Shown: positions 14,354 through 22,616, numbered from the stretch's first letter. The stretch is 34,984 nt of DNA from Sediminicultor sp035648055 (GCA_035648055.1 DASRMF010000036.1:1-34984); one strand, 5' to 3'. Numbers and translations are program-made. The notes: generated by a model not told the origin, from the sequence alone.

Positions 14354-15442
14354 ATGAAAAGAAATCCTCGATTAGATATTTATTTGGATAAAATAAAAAG
14401 TAATTCAGAAAATATTAAAACCCTTTGTTTAAAGCACGGAATTAAAGTAGTGGGAATAACTAAAGGATGTTCCGCTATTGTAAAAGTAGGACAAGCCATG
14501 ATAGACGGGGGGATAAATATTTTAGGAGATTCTCGAATCGAGAATCTTAAAGGATTAAAAAAATCTAAACTTAAAGCAGAAACGATGCTAATAAGGATTC
14601 CTATGTTAAGCGAAGTAGGTAGAGTTTTAGATTGGGTAGACATAAGCTTAAACTCAGAAATTTCGGTAATCAAATCACTATCACAGGAAGCTTTAAAGAG
14701 AAAAATCGTTCATAGAATAATTTTAATGATAGACTTAGGGGACTTAAGAGAAGGAATTATGCCAGATGATGTTTTGCAAACGGTAGGCGAAATTAGAAAG
14801 TTATCAGGAGTAAAATTAATAGGTATTGGTGCAAATTTTTGTTGTATCAGCGGAGTAATGCCTACTCGGGAAAATCTAACTAAACTTGTTGAATTAACGG
14901 AAGAAATCGAAAATAATTTTCATATAAATTTGGAAGTAATTTCAGGCGGCAATACCAGTGTTTTAAAATTAGTTGAAGATGACATTATTCCTAATAGAAT
15001 AAATCAGTTAAGGGTAGGAGTAGGTATTCTGCTTGGCCAGGATGATGTAAGATTGCGTAATATAGCAGGTACTTATCAAGATACTTTTATTTTGACTGCA
15101 GAAGTTATAGAAGTGCAAGAAAAGCCATCTTTGCCACAAGGGGAGATTGGTCGTGATGCTTTTGGGGAGATACCTGTTTTTCGGGATTTAGGAATAAGAA
15201 AAAGAGCCATTTTAGCAATAGGGAAACAAGACATTTATCTTAATAGTTTAATTCCTCTAAAAGAAGGAATAAAAATAGTAGGTGCAAGTAGTGACCATTT
15301 AATTATTGATATTACTGATTTTAAAGAAGAATTAAAAGTAGGTGCTGAAGTAAGGTTTAGATTAAATTATCCTGCGTTGCTTTCTGCAACCACTTCAAAA
15401 TATGTAAAAAAATATTTCTATAAAAGGAAGGAGAAAAAATAA
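14354..15442 (+). CDS. Fold-III PLP racemase, ornithine racemase-like
   Basis: The protein resembles the Orr/YhfX branch of alanine-racemase-fold enzymes, which racemize amino acids using PLP. The Schiff-base lysine is probably K37 in VVGITKGCS. Other family stretches are GDSRIENL, EVISGGNTS, QLRVGVGILLG, the KPSLPQGEIGRDAFGE and RKRAILAIGKQD insertion typical of this branch, and ASSDHLIIDIT near the end. Length is 362 aa. Its TAA overlaps the argF ATG by one base, so the two are coupled; this favours ornithine as substrate (inference). A canonical alr is present elsewhere, so this is unlikely to be the housekeeping alanine racemase. Substrate is not proven. Confidence 0.82.
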   Translation: MKRNPRLDIYLDKIKSNSENIKTLCLKHGIKVVGITKGCSAIVKVGQAMIDGGINILGDSRIENLKGLKKSKLKAETMLIRIPMLSEVGRVLDWVDISLNSEISVIKSLSQEALKRKIVHRIILMIDLGDLREGIMPDDVLQTVGEIRKLSGVKLIGIGANFCCISGVMPTRENLTKLVELTEEIENNFHINLEVISGGNTSVLKLVEDDIIPNRINQLRVGVGILLGQDDVRLRNIAGTYQDTFILTAEVIEVQEKPSLPQGEIGRDAFGEIPVFRDLGIRKRAILAIGKQDIYLNSLIPLKEGIKIVGASSDHLIIDITDFKEELKVGAEVRFRLNYPALLSATTSKYVKKYFYKRKEKK

Positions 15443-16374
15443 TGGCTGTAAACATGAAAGGAAAAAATTTAGTATCCATTAATGATTTGAGTAGGGAAGA
15501 GGTTACTCAAATATTAGAAACTGCTGAGATTATAAAATTGAGGTACTATTCTAATGAAGAACAACCTCTTTTAAAAGGGAAAGTTTTAGGAATGATTTTT
15601 CAAAAACCTTCTTTAAGGACCAGGGTATCTTTTGAAACAGGGATGATTCAATTAGGTGGGCAAGCAATTTATTTAGGCCCCAATGATATAAAATTAGGGC
15701 AAAGAGAAGCAACTAAAGATATTGCTCAAGTGTTATCTCGTTACGTAAGCGGAATTATGGCTCGAACTTTCAGCCATGAGATAATGTTAGAATTAGCCAA
15801 GTATTCATCAGTTCCAGTTATCAACGGATTATCTGAACTTTTGCATCCCTGTCAAGTTTTAGGTGATCTGTTAACTATTAAAGAAAAGAAGGGTAGATTG
15901 TCTAATCTTAAATTAGCCTATATAGGTGATGGTAACAATGTGGCACATTCTTTATTGTTTGGAGCAGTTAAGGTAGGTATGGACATTGTTTTAGCTACCC
16001 CTCCCGCTTACGAGCCAAAATCAGAGATTGTAGATATAGCAAAAGAGGACGCCAAAAGAATAAACAGCAAAATAGAAATTATCCACGATCCGAAAGAAGC
16101 TGTAGATGGAGCTGACGTTATCTATACCGATGTCTGGACCAGCATGGGGTCTGAAAAAGAGAGTGAAATTAGAAAAGATGTGTTTAAACCCTATCAAATA
16201 AATCAAGATTTAATAAATAAAGCGAAAGATGATGTAATAGTATTACATTGCCTACCGGCTCATCGTGGAGAAGAGATAACCGATGAAGTTATAGATGGCC
16301 CCCATTCTGTAGTAATTGACCAGGCGGAAAATAGATTACATGCTCAGAAAGGCGTCTTAGCTTTACTCTTATAA
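15442..16374 (+). CDS. argF: Ornithine carbamoyltransferase
   Basis: OTC joins ornithine and carbamoyl phosphate to give citrulline, or runs in reverse in arginine catabolism. The carbamoyl-phosphate loop KPSLRTR is at residues 55-61, HPCQ at 135-138, DVWTSMGSE in the second domain and the ornithine-side HCLPAHRGEE from 269. Length is 310 aa. It is translationally coupled to the racemase gene just upstream. No other arginine-pathway gene (arcA, arcC, argGH) is in view, so the direction is undecided. Confidence 0.94.
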   Translation: MAVNMKGKNLVSINDLSREEVTQILETAEIIKLRYYSNEEQPLLKGKVLGMIFQKPSLRTRVSFETGMIQLGGQAIYLGPNDIKLGQREATKDIAQVLSRYVSGIMARTFSHEIMLELAKYSSVPVINGLSELLHPCQVLGDLLTIKEKKGRLSNLKLAYIGDGNNVAHSLLFGAVKVGMDIVLATPPAYEPKSEIVDIAKEDAKRINSKIEIIHDPKEAVDGADVIYTDVWTSMGSEKESEIRKDVFKPYQINQDLINKAKDDVIVLHCLPAHRGEEITDEVIDGPHSVVIDQAENRLHAQKGVLALLL

Positions 16375-16684
16375 ATATAGTTAGATTAGTCTTTAGTGAA
16401 TAGTGAATAGTATTTAGTAAAAAAGCGAAAAACGAAAAGCGCAAAACTATATTCGTATCTCGTAAATGAGATAGAAGCCAGAAGACAGAATCTAGTATTC
16501 AGAATTATTTTAGATTATAAGGTTATATTATTTGTTAAGTTATTTTATATTCTTCTGACTCCTGAATTCGTAAATAATAATTATGGTTTTTCACTTTTTG
16601 TTTTAAGTTTTTTACTGTATAATGATAACGGAAACCTGAAAATTGTATTTAAAACTAACGACTAATTTAAAAAGGGAGAATCAA
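16375..16684. repeat. argF-cdaA gap: heptamer arrays and leader repeat D
   Basis: Positions 16388-16448 are about nine heptamers in near-continuous phase (AGTCTTT, AGTGAAT twice, AGTATTT, then AAAAGCG, AAAAACG, AAAAGCG, CAAAACT). Positions 16471-16505 hold ATAGAAG, CCAGAAG, ACAGAAT, CTAGTAT and TCAGAAT. Positions 16555-16568 hold CTGACTC and CTGAATT, seen also at 9313 and 24143. Positions 16614-16670 are leader repeat D, whose last 28 bases are identical to those upstream of nnr. No gene or terminator is seen. Confidence 0.7.
16618..16623 (+). promoter_or_regulatory. Candidate -10 element upstream of cdaA
   Basis: A consensus TATAAT lies 62 bases before the cdaA start. No good -35 hexamer sits at the right distance; only a T-rich TTTTTG is near. 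The element falls inside leader repeat D, and the related copy upstream of nnr lacks TATAAT, so this may be chance. Confidence 0.3.
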
Positions 16685-17494
16685 GTGCCAATCTCTTTCA
16701 GTATTTTAGATATTATAGACATATTAATCATTACTTTTATCTCTTACCACATAATTCTTTTAATCAAAGATACCCCGGCAGTACAATTAATCAAAGGATT
16801 AGTTATTCTTTTTATTGTATCCTTTATTGCTGATCAGCTCGGCCTTAGAACTATCAATTGGCTTCTAAAAGGGGCCATGGCCATGATGGTTGTAGCCCTG
16901 CCTATAATATTTCAACCAGAAATAAGAAGAGGATTATTGAAGATGGGGAAAAGAGGATTTTTTATAAATACTTCTTTTTTACACAAGGAAGTTGATAAAA
17001 AGATTGAACAACTAATAAATGGATTGGTTATGGTAATGCCCATGCTTTCTAGCAAACACAAAGGAGGTTTGGTGGTTTTAGAGAGAGAGGTTGGGTTAAA
17101 GGATATTTTAGAGACAGGCATTATTTTGAATAGTGAATTTTCTCCCGAATTATTATATTCAATATTTATGCCCGACTCCCCTTTACACGATGGAGCTGTC
17201 ATTATTAAAGGGGATAAGATAGCAGCGGCGAATTGTATTTTACCGTTAAGCGAGAGGATGGACATTAGTAAATCTTTAGGTACTCGACATAGGGCAGCTT
17301 TAGGGTTAAGTGAGCAGACAGATGCTTTAATAATTGTAGTATCAGAAGAAACAGGAAATATATCCATCGCATTAGATGGAAAGATTACGCGACCTATGGA
17401 GCCTCAGGGGTTAAAAAAGATGTTAATGCACCTATACCAGCCCAAGATAATCTCTGAATTTGGTTTCTGGTCGACAGAGGAAAACAAAAAATGA
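16685..17494 (+). CDS. cdaA: Diadenylate cyclase CdaA (c-di-AMP synthase)
   Basis: CdaA makes cyclic di-AMP from two ATP at the membrane, controlling potassium and osmotic balance and cell-wall homeostasis. Three hydrophobic segments occupy roughly residues 7-77. The DAC domain follows, with the catalytic DGA at 169-171 and RHR at 201-203. I chose GTG 16685, with GGGAG seven bases upstream, giving 269 aa. A longer frame from 16643 would translate the upstream repeat. The stop overlaps cdaR by four bases. The cdaA-cdaR-glmM order is the classical Firmicutes operon. Confidence 0.95.
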   Translation: MPISFSILDIIDILIITFISYHIILLIKDTPAVQLIKGLVILFIVSFIADQLGLRTINWLLKGAMAMMVVALPIIFQPEIRRGLLKMGKRGFFINTSFLHKEVDKKIEQLINGLVMVMPMLSSKHKGGLVVLEREVGLKDILETGIILNSEFSPELLYSIFMPDSPLHDGAVIIKGDKIAAANCILPLSERMDISKSLGTRHRAALGLSEQTDALIIVVSEETGNISIALDGKITRPMEPQGLKKMLMHLYQPKIISEFGFWSTEENKK

Positions 17495-18699
17495 AAGAAT
17501 TGAAAAATTGGTTTTTAAAAAATATCGATATCAAATTACTCTCTTTATTTTTAGCAATTATTTTATGGTTGTATATAGCAGGCGGAGAGAACCCCGTAGT
17601 AGAGAATTTTATCGATATATCTCTTACTCAAACTAATCTCAGCGAGGACTTAGCAATAAAAGAGTTTCCCACAAATGCAAGCGTCGGAATTAAGGGTCCC
17701 AGAAATATAATAAATAATATTTCTCCTAATCAAATTAGCGGGATAGTAAATTTTTCTGAAATTAGCAAAGAAGGCTTATATAAATTGAAGGTAGAAGCTG
17801 CTGCCCCCAAAAGAACACAAATCACCAGAATTATTCCTTCTGAAATAAAAGTAGAGGTCGAAAGGATTTTGATTAAAGAGGCAGAAGTTGAATATAGTTT
17901 AATAGGGATTCCTGAAAAGGGTTTCTCTTTAGCCGATGAACCTCAATTTAATCCTTCTAAGGTTAAGATAATTGGTGCTCAAAGTGTATTAGAAAGTATA
18001 AAACAGACAATTTGTGCCATTGATATTTCCGGAATAAAAGAAGATCTAAATAGAAAAATAAAAGTAAGAGCAGTCGGTGTAAATGGAAATGACATTAAAG
18101 AAGTAATGATTGAACCCGGTATAGTGGAAGTGTCAATTTCTCTGACACGTGGGTATCCAGAGAAACAATTAGCGGTAAAGCCAAGAATAGTCGGAAAACC
18201 AGCTCCAGGTTATTATATCTCTGAAATATTATCTAGTCCAGATGAAATAAAGATTTTTGGGAATTATTCTAAAATAAGTACTATTGAATTTTTGGAGACT
18301 ATTCCCATCGATGTAACCGGAATTACTAAAACATTATCGGTAAAAGTTCCTCCTACTTTAGACGAAGGATTGAATATAGCGGAGGGTGAGGTTGAACTAA
18401 TAGAGGTATCCATACAAGTTAAGGAAGCTATAATTGAGAGAATTATAAAAAGTATTCCAGTTTTACCCCAAAATATATCTCCCTTTATATTTTGTGAAAT
18501 TAGACCGGAGGTAGTAGACATAACTGTTGAAGGAAAAAATATTCTAGTTGACAAATTAGAAGCACAAGACATAAAAGCTTTTGTGATGTTTACGGATAAT
18601 TTTAGAGTAGAGCAGAAGGTGAAAGTTCAAGTAGATCTTCCTGAGGGAATTTCTTTAATTAAAGTTGAACCGGAAGAAGTAACAGTGTTGATTAATTAA
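17491..18699 (+). CDS. cdaR: YbbR-domain regulator of CdaA
   Basis: CdaR is a membrane-anchored extracellular protein that modulates the diadenylate cyclase. An N-terminal signal-anchor is visible (LLSLFLAIILWLYIAG, about residues 15-30). The rest is a run of YbbR beta-rich repeats, marked by recurring phrases such as VGIKGPRNIINNI, VKIIGAQSVLESI and IKIFGNYSKISTI, each preceding an acidic turn. Length is 402 aa. The ATGA overlap with cdaA implies coupled translation. Confidence 0.92.
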   Translation: MKELKNWFLKNIDIKLLSLFLAIILWLYIAGGENPVVENFIDISLTQTNLSEDLAIKEFPTNASVGIKGPRNIINNISPNQISGIVNFSEISKEGLYKLKVEAAAPKRTQITRIIPSEIKVEVERILIKEAEVEYSLIGIPEKGFSLADEPQFNPSKVKIIGAQSVLESIKQTICAIDISGIKEDLNRKIKVRAVGVNGNDIKEVMIEPGIVEVSISLTRGYPEKQLAVKPRIVGKPAPGYYISEILSSPDEIKIFGNYSKISTIEFLETIPIDVTGITKTLSVKVPPTLDEGLNIAEGEVELIEVSIQVKEAIIERIIKSIPVLPQNISPFIFCEIRPEVVDITVEGKNILVDKLEAQDIKAFVMFTDNFRVEQKVKVQVDLPEGISLIKVEPEEVTVLIN

Positions 18700-18715
18700 T
18701 AGAATTTATAATTTT

Positions 18716-18779
18716 CCAATTCGCCAATTCCCCAATACGCCAATTGGTAAATCGGATAATTGGTGAATTGGTGAATTAA
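18716..18779. repeat. octamer array that inverts at its centre
   Basis: Eight 8-bp words: CCAATTCG, CCAATTCC, CCAATACG, CCAATTGG, then TAAATCGG, ATAATTGG, TGAATTGG, TGAATTAA. The left half and the right half are the same word on opposite strands, so the whole 64 bases can fold as an imperfect hairpin. It fills the cdaR-glmM gap and stops 14 bases before the glmM start. Confidence 0.8.
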
Positions 18780-18793
18780 TATCGAGGTAAAAT

Positions 18794-20140
18794 ATGAAGA
18801 AATTATTTGGAACTGATGGAATAAGAGGGATTGCCAACAGGGAGCCCATAACTGCAGAGGTGATCTTTCACATAGGAAGAGCCGGAGCATTTTTATTCAA
18901 AGATGAGGCCGACCCTAAGATATTAATCGGTAGAGATACGCGAATTTCGGGGGATATGTTAGAAGCTGCTTTAATAGCAGGAATATGTTCAATGGGTGTA
19001 AATGTTTTAAGAGCGGGAATAATGCCTACCCCCGTGGTGGCTTACCTAACCAGAATTTATAATGCTAATTGCGGTGTAGTGATTTCTGCTTCTCATAATC
19101 CCTTTGATCACAATGGCATCAAATATATCAGAGGGAATGGTTTTAAGTTTTCTGATTCAGAAGAAGAAGAGATAGAGAGAATATATTTTGAAAATCATTC
19201 AAAAGATGAATGGCCTACTAAAAAAAATATTGGCAGAGTAGAAGAATTACCTGAAGGAGAAGAAAAATATAATGATTACATTAAAAATACCCTTCCCCCA
19301 AAATTTACCATTAAGGGATACAAAATTGTTTTAGATTGTGCTAATGGTGCTTCTTTCATGATTGCCCCCAGTGTTTTTACAGAATTAGGAGCCGAGATAA
19401 TTACCATACACGATAAACCTAACGGTATTAATATAAATTATAATTGTGGTTCGGTATATCCTGCTTCTTTGAGGAAAGAAGTTTTAAGACAAAAAGCGGA
19501 TTTAGGTTTTTCTTATGATGGAGATGCAGACAGGGTTATCGCCGTAGATGAACAGGGAAACATTGTAGATGGAGATCAAATAATGGCAATTTGTGCTTTA
19601 AATCTTATTAAGAAGGATCAGTTGCCTAACAAAACAGTAGTTACTACCTTAATGAGTAATATTGGCTTTGATAGGGCTATAGAAAAAGCAGGAGGAAAAG
19701 TTATTAGAACTAATATCGGTGACCGTTATGTATTGGAAATGATGAAGAAAGTTAAGACAGTATTGGGAGGGGAACAATCAGGACATATTATTTTTTCGCA
19801 ATATAGTACTACCGGGGATGGATTGTTAACTTCTCTACAACTTATGAAGATTCTTCGGGAAGAAGAAAAATCCCTATCTGATCTGGCCTCAGTAATGGAA
19901 AAATATCCTCAGATTATTTTGAATTATGAGATTAAAGATAAAGAACAATTCTTTAAAAATCTTTGCATAAAAAAATTTATTGAAGAAAGAAAAAGGGAAC
20001 TTGACGGAAAAGGTAGAATTTTTGTTCGAGCTTCTGGTACCGAACCGTTAATTAGGATATTATTAGAAGGAGAAGATGAGGATAAATTAGAGAGAATGTC
20101 TCAGGATTTAAGAAAGGTAATTGAAAAGGAAGATATTTAA
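18794..20140 (+). CDS. glmM: Phosphoglucosamine mutase
   Basis: GlmM converts glucosamine-6-phosphate to glucosamine-1-phosphate on the way to UDP-GlcNAc. The phosphorylated serine is S100 in GVVISASHNP. The magnesium loop DGDADR is at 242-247, and the C-terminal phosphate-binding motif RASGTEPLIRI is intact. The N-terminus KLFGTDGIRGIAN is typical of the family. Length is 448 aa. Its link with cdaA/cdaR is conserved, and GlmM is known in some species to bind and inhibit CdaA. Confidence 0.97.
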   Translation: MKKLFGTDGIRGIANREPITAEVIFHIGRAGAFLFKDEADPKILIGRDTRISGDMLEAALIAGICSMGVNVLRAGIMPTPVVAYLTRIYNANCGVVISASHNPFDHNGIKYIRGNGFKFSDSEEEEIERIYFENHSKDEWPTKKNIGRVEELPEGEEKYNDYIKNTLPPKFTIKGYKIVLDCANGASFMIAPSVFTELGAEIITIHDKPNGININYNCGSVYPASLRKEVLRQKADLGFSYDGDADRVIAVDEQGNIVDGDQIMAICALNLIKKDQLPNKTVVTTLMSNIGFDRAIEKAGGKVIRTNIGDRYVLEMMKKVKTVLGGEQSGHIIFSQYSTTGDGLLTSLQLMKILREEEKSLSDLASVMEKYPQIILNYEIKDKEQFFKNLCIKKFIEERKRELDGKGRIFVRASGTEPLIRILLEGEDEDKLERMSQDLRKVIEKEDI

Positions 20141-20234
20141 CCGTATTGCGTAAAGAAAATTGAAATTAAGAATCTAATTTTTATCTCGTGTAGAAGAGAG
20201 AAAAACATATCGAATATTAATAGCTAAATTAACC

Positions 20235-20298
20235 GGAAGACCGGAAGACTGGTGGACCGGAAGACTGGTGGACTGGTAGACTGGTAGACTGGTAGATT
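20235..20298. repeat. eight-unit tandem octamer array
   Basis: Eight perfect-length 8-bp units follow GG(A/T)(A/G)GA(C/T)(C/T): GGAAGACC, GGAAGACT, GGTGGACC, GGAAGACT, GGTGGACT, GGTAGACT twice, GGTAGATT. It lies 48 bases upstream of the glmS ribozyme cleavage site. The same family on the same strand is at 12085-12124. The rest of the glmM-ribozyme gap (20141-20234) contains only TATCTCG-type words and no gene. Confidence 0.88.
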
Positions 20299-20345
20299 AA
20301 AGGGAGGGGATAAATAGAAATATAAATTAATAAAAATTGAATACA

Positions 20346-20502
20346 AGCGCCAGAACTTACTTAATCTAAAGGACTAAGTGTTTTTGATAAGGTAAGTTGA
20401 CGAGGAAGGAGTTTATCGAGAATTCGGCGGATACTCCTGGGTTAGCCAAATCCTTAGAAAACCTGTAAAGCTTGTGAGTAATTGCAAGGCCAGAGAGGTT
20501 TT
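20346..20502 (+). ncRNA. glmS self-cleaving ribozyme/riboswitch
   Basis: The glmS ribozyme cleaves its own mRNA when glucosamine-6-phosphate binds, shutting down glmS. The invariant core is visible: AGCGCCAGAACT with cleavage expected between A20346 and G20347, TTGACGAGG, TTTATCGAGAATTCGGCGG, and downstream helices. P2 pairs AACTTAC with GTAAGTT. P3 pairs AGGAGT with ACTCCT, replacing the GC-rich P3 of the Bacillus RNA by compensating changes. A P4-like helix (AACCT/AGGTT) encloses GCTTG/CAAGGC near 20459-20500. The 3' limit is approximate. It lies upstream of glmS, as required. Confidence 0.93.
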
Positions 20503-20609
20503 TATGGTTAGAATCTATTTGGGGATTCCTGAAAAATATATTTTAGAATTGTAAGTGACAGATAATATTTTTTCTATTTTGCACCACATTAGAATATTTT
20601 ATGTTTATT

Positions 20610-20655
20610 ACCCTATTGTATTCCTTGATGGATTAATAATAGGGTTTTTGTTTTT
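20610..20655 (+). terminator. Terminator-like hairpin between ribozyme and glmS
   Basis: An 8-bp stem, ACCCTATT (20610-20617) with AATAGGGT (20638-20645), is followed by TTTTTGTTTTT. The loop is long (20 bases), so the strength is doubtful. Its place after the ribozyme but 37 bases before the glmS start codon is unusual. Confidence 0.45.
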
Positions 20656-20691
20656 AAAAAATAAATATCAAATTTAAGAAAGGATTAAAAA

Positions 20692-22521
20692 ATGTGTGGA
20701 ATAATTGGATATATTGGTCAAAAAGAAGCGATCCCAATTTTGGTAAACGGATTAAAGAAGTTAGAGTATAGGGGATACGATTCTGCAGGTATAGCTGTAT
20801 TTAAAGATAATAAAATTAGAATAGTAAAATGTAAAGGAAAGGTTGCCGAATTAGAAAATTTATTAGAAAAAGGGTCCCCAGAAGGCAATATAGGATTAGG
20901 ACATACCAGGTGGGCTACCCATGGGAAACCCAATAAATTAAACGCTCACCCGCATAATGGATGTAATTCTGAGGTAGTGGTAGTGCATAATGGCATTATA
21001 GAGAACTATGTGCCTTTAAGAGAAAGATTAATTTCCGAAGGACACAATTTTGTATCTGAAACAGATACCGAAGTTCTTCCCCATTTAATAGAAAGTAATT
21101 ATCAGGATGATTTAACTTTAGCAGTAAAAAAATCTATAAAAGAAATAGAAGGGTCTTATGCTATCGGAGTTATTTCTACTCGTGATCCGGGAAAAATTGT
21201 TGCTTCACGTTGCGGGAGCCCCTTGATTATCGGAATAGGAGAAGGAGAAATGTTTTTAGCTTCTGATATCCCTGCTTTACTTAGTTATACCAAGAGGGTA
21301 ATCTTTTTGGAAGAAAGAGAAATTGCTACTATAACTAAAGATGGGGTAGAAATAATCGATTTCGAAGGTAAAATTTTACAGAAAGAAATAGTAAATATTG
21401 AATGGAATGAAGAGATGACAGAAAAAAGTGGATATAAACATTTTATGCTAAAAGAAATTTTTCAAGAAACTATGGTAATTCGTAATAATTTAGAAAATAG
21501 AATTAATCTATCTACAAAAACACTGGAACTTGAAAACATATCTCTTCCTTTAGATAAAATTAAAGAAATAGAAAGGATATTTATTTTAGCTTGCGGGTCT
21601 TCTTATTATACAGCTTTAGCAGGTAAATATGTTTTTGAGGAATTAACCGGTATTCTGGTAGAGGTAGATTATAGTTCTGAATTTAGATACAGAAAAACAT
21701 TGTTGGGCAAAAAAGATTTAACCATTCTAATATCCCAATCAGGAGAAACTGCGGATACCATAGCTGCTTTAAGAGCTTGCCGGGAAGCTGGCTCTTACAT
21801 ATTAGCTCTTACCAATGTAAAGGGAAGTACTATCAGTCGAGAAGCAGATAGTGTAATGTATATTAAGGCAGGTCCGGAAGTAGGTGTTGCTACTACAAAG
21901 GCTTTTATTGGTCAATTGATGTGCCTTTACCTATTATCTCTCTATTTTGCTCAAGTTAGGGAGATTCTTGATTCGTCGGAGATTAATAAAATAATTTCCG
22001 AGTTAATGAAGATTCCTCAAATGGTCGAGATTATTTTACTTAAAGACCCGGAGATTATTAAATTAAGTGAAGAATTTTATAAATACCATAATTTTCTTTA
22101 TCTGGGGAGAGAGATCAATTACCCAATCTCTCTGGAGGGGGCTTTAAAGCTTAAAGAGATTTCTTATATCCATGCTGAAGGTTATCCAGCAGGAGAGATG
22201 AAACACGGTCCCATTGCTCTTTTGGACAAGACTTTCCCGGTAGTGGTAATCGTGCCACAGGATAAAGTTTATATTAAAGTAATTAACAATATAAAAGAAG
22301 TTAAAGCTCGGGACACCCTGGTATTAGCAATAGCTACAGAAGGCGATAGAGAGATTATTGATATAGTAGATAAAGTATTTTATATCCCTAAAACTTTAGA
22401 TATACTGTATCCTATCTTATCGGTTATACCTTTACAATTGTTTGCCTATCACATTGCTGACAGATTGGGATGTGATATAGATAAACCTAGAAATTTAGCT
22501 AAAAGCGTTACTGTAGAATAA
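20692..22521 (+). CDS. glmS: Glucosamine-6-phosphate synthase (isomerizing)
   Basis: GlmS makes glucosamine-6-phosphate from fructose-6-phosphate and glutamine, the first step to UDP-GlcNAc. The N-terminal glutaminase domain starts MCGIIGYIG, with the catalytic cysteine exposed after Met removal, and contains LGHTRWATHGKP. The isomerase half has two SIS domains, including ILACGSSYYTALAGK, SQSGETADTIAALR and HAEGYPAGEMKHGPIAL, and the C-terminus ends NLAKSVTVE. Length is 609 aa. It is controlled by the ribozyme upstream. The product feeds GlmM, encoded just before. Confidence 0.97.
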   Translation: MCGIIGYIGQKEAIPILVNGLKKLEYRGYDSAGIAVFKDNKIRIVKCKGKVAELENLLEKGSPEGNIGLGHTRWATHGKPNKLNAHPHNGCNSEVVVVHNGIIENYVPLRERLISEGHNFVSETDTEVLPHLIESNYQDDLTLAVKKSIKEIEGSYAIGVISTRDPGKIVASRCGSPLIIGIGEGEMFLASDIPALLSYTKRVIFLEEREIATITKDGVEIIDFEGKILQKEIVNIEWNEEMTEKSGYKHFMLKEIFQETMVIRNNLENRINLSTKTLELENISLPLDKIKEIERIFILACGSSYYTALAGKYVFEELTGILVEVDYSSEFRYRKTLLGKKDLTILISQSGETADTIAALRACREAGSYILALTNVKGSTISREADSVMYIKAGPEVGVATTKAFIGQLMCLYLLSLYFAQVREILDSSEINKIISELMKIPQMVEIILLKDPEIIKLSEEFYKYHNFLYLGREINYPISLEGALKLKEISYIHAEGYPAGEMKHGPIALLDKTFPVVVIVPQDKVYIKVINNIKEVKARDTLVLAIATEGDREIIDIVDKVFYIPKTLDILYPILSVIPLQLFAYHIADRLGCDIDKPRNLAKSVTVE

Positions 22522-22545
22522 AAAAATAAATTAGAAAAATGTATT

Positions 22546-22574
22546 TTGTAAAATTAAAAAAGAAAGAGTATAAT
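22546..22574 (+). promoter_or_regulatory. Promoter for glnA
   Basis: TTGTAA (22546-22551) and a consensus TATAAT (22569-22574) are separated by 17 A-rich bases. Transcription would start near 22582, leaving a leader of about 35 bases that includes AAGGAGG. I see no clear GlnR or TnrA operator. Confidence 0.65.
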
Positions 22575-22616
22575 TGTAAAAACATATTTAAAAAAAACTT
22601 AAGGAGGAAGTTGTAA

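Noticed and set aside
16643..16684. An N-terminal extension of CdaA from the ATT/TTG-rich region before 16685
   Set aside because: The extension would be encoded by leader repeat D, which also occurs upstream of nnr and rplR; GTG 16685 has the proper binding site and gives the normal family N-terminus.
16912..17367. A 151-residue open frame on the - strand inside cdaA
   Set aside because: It lies antisense to a strongly conserved DAC-domain gene, has no Shine-Dalgarno and resembles no protein I know. The same holds for the frames at 10612-11052 and 27483-27806.
20141..20345. A small protein gene in the glmM-glmS gap
   Set aside because: Reading frames are short and cross the octamer array; no start with a binding site and no protein-like composition.
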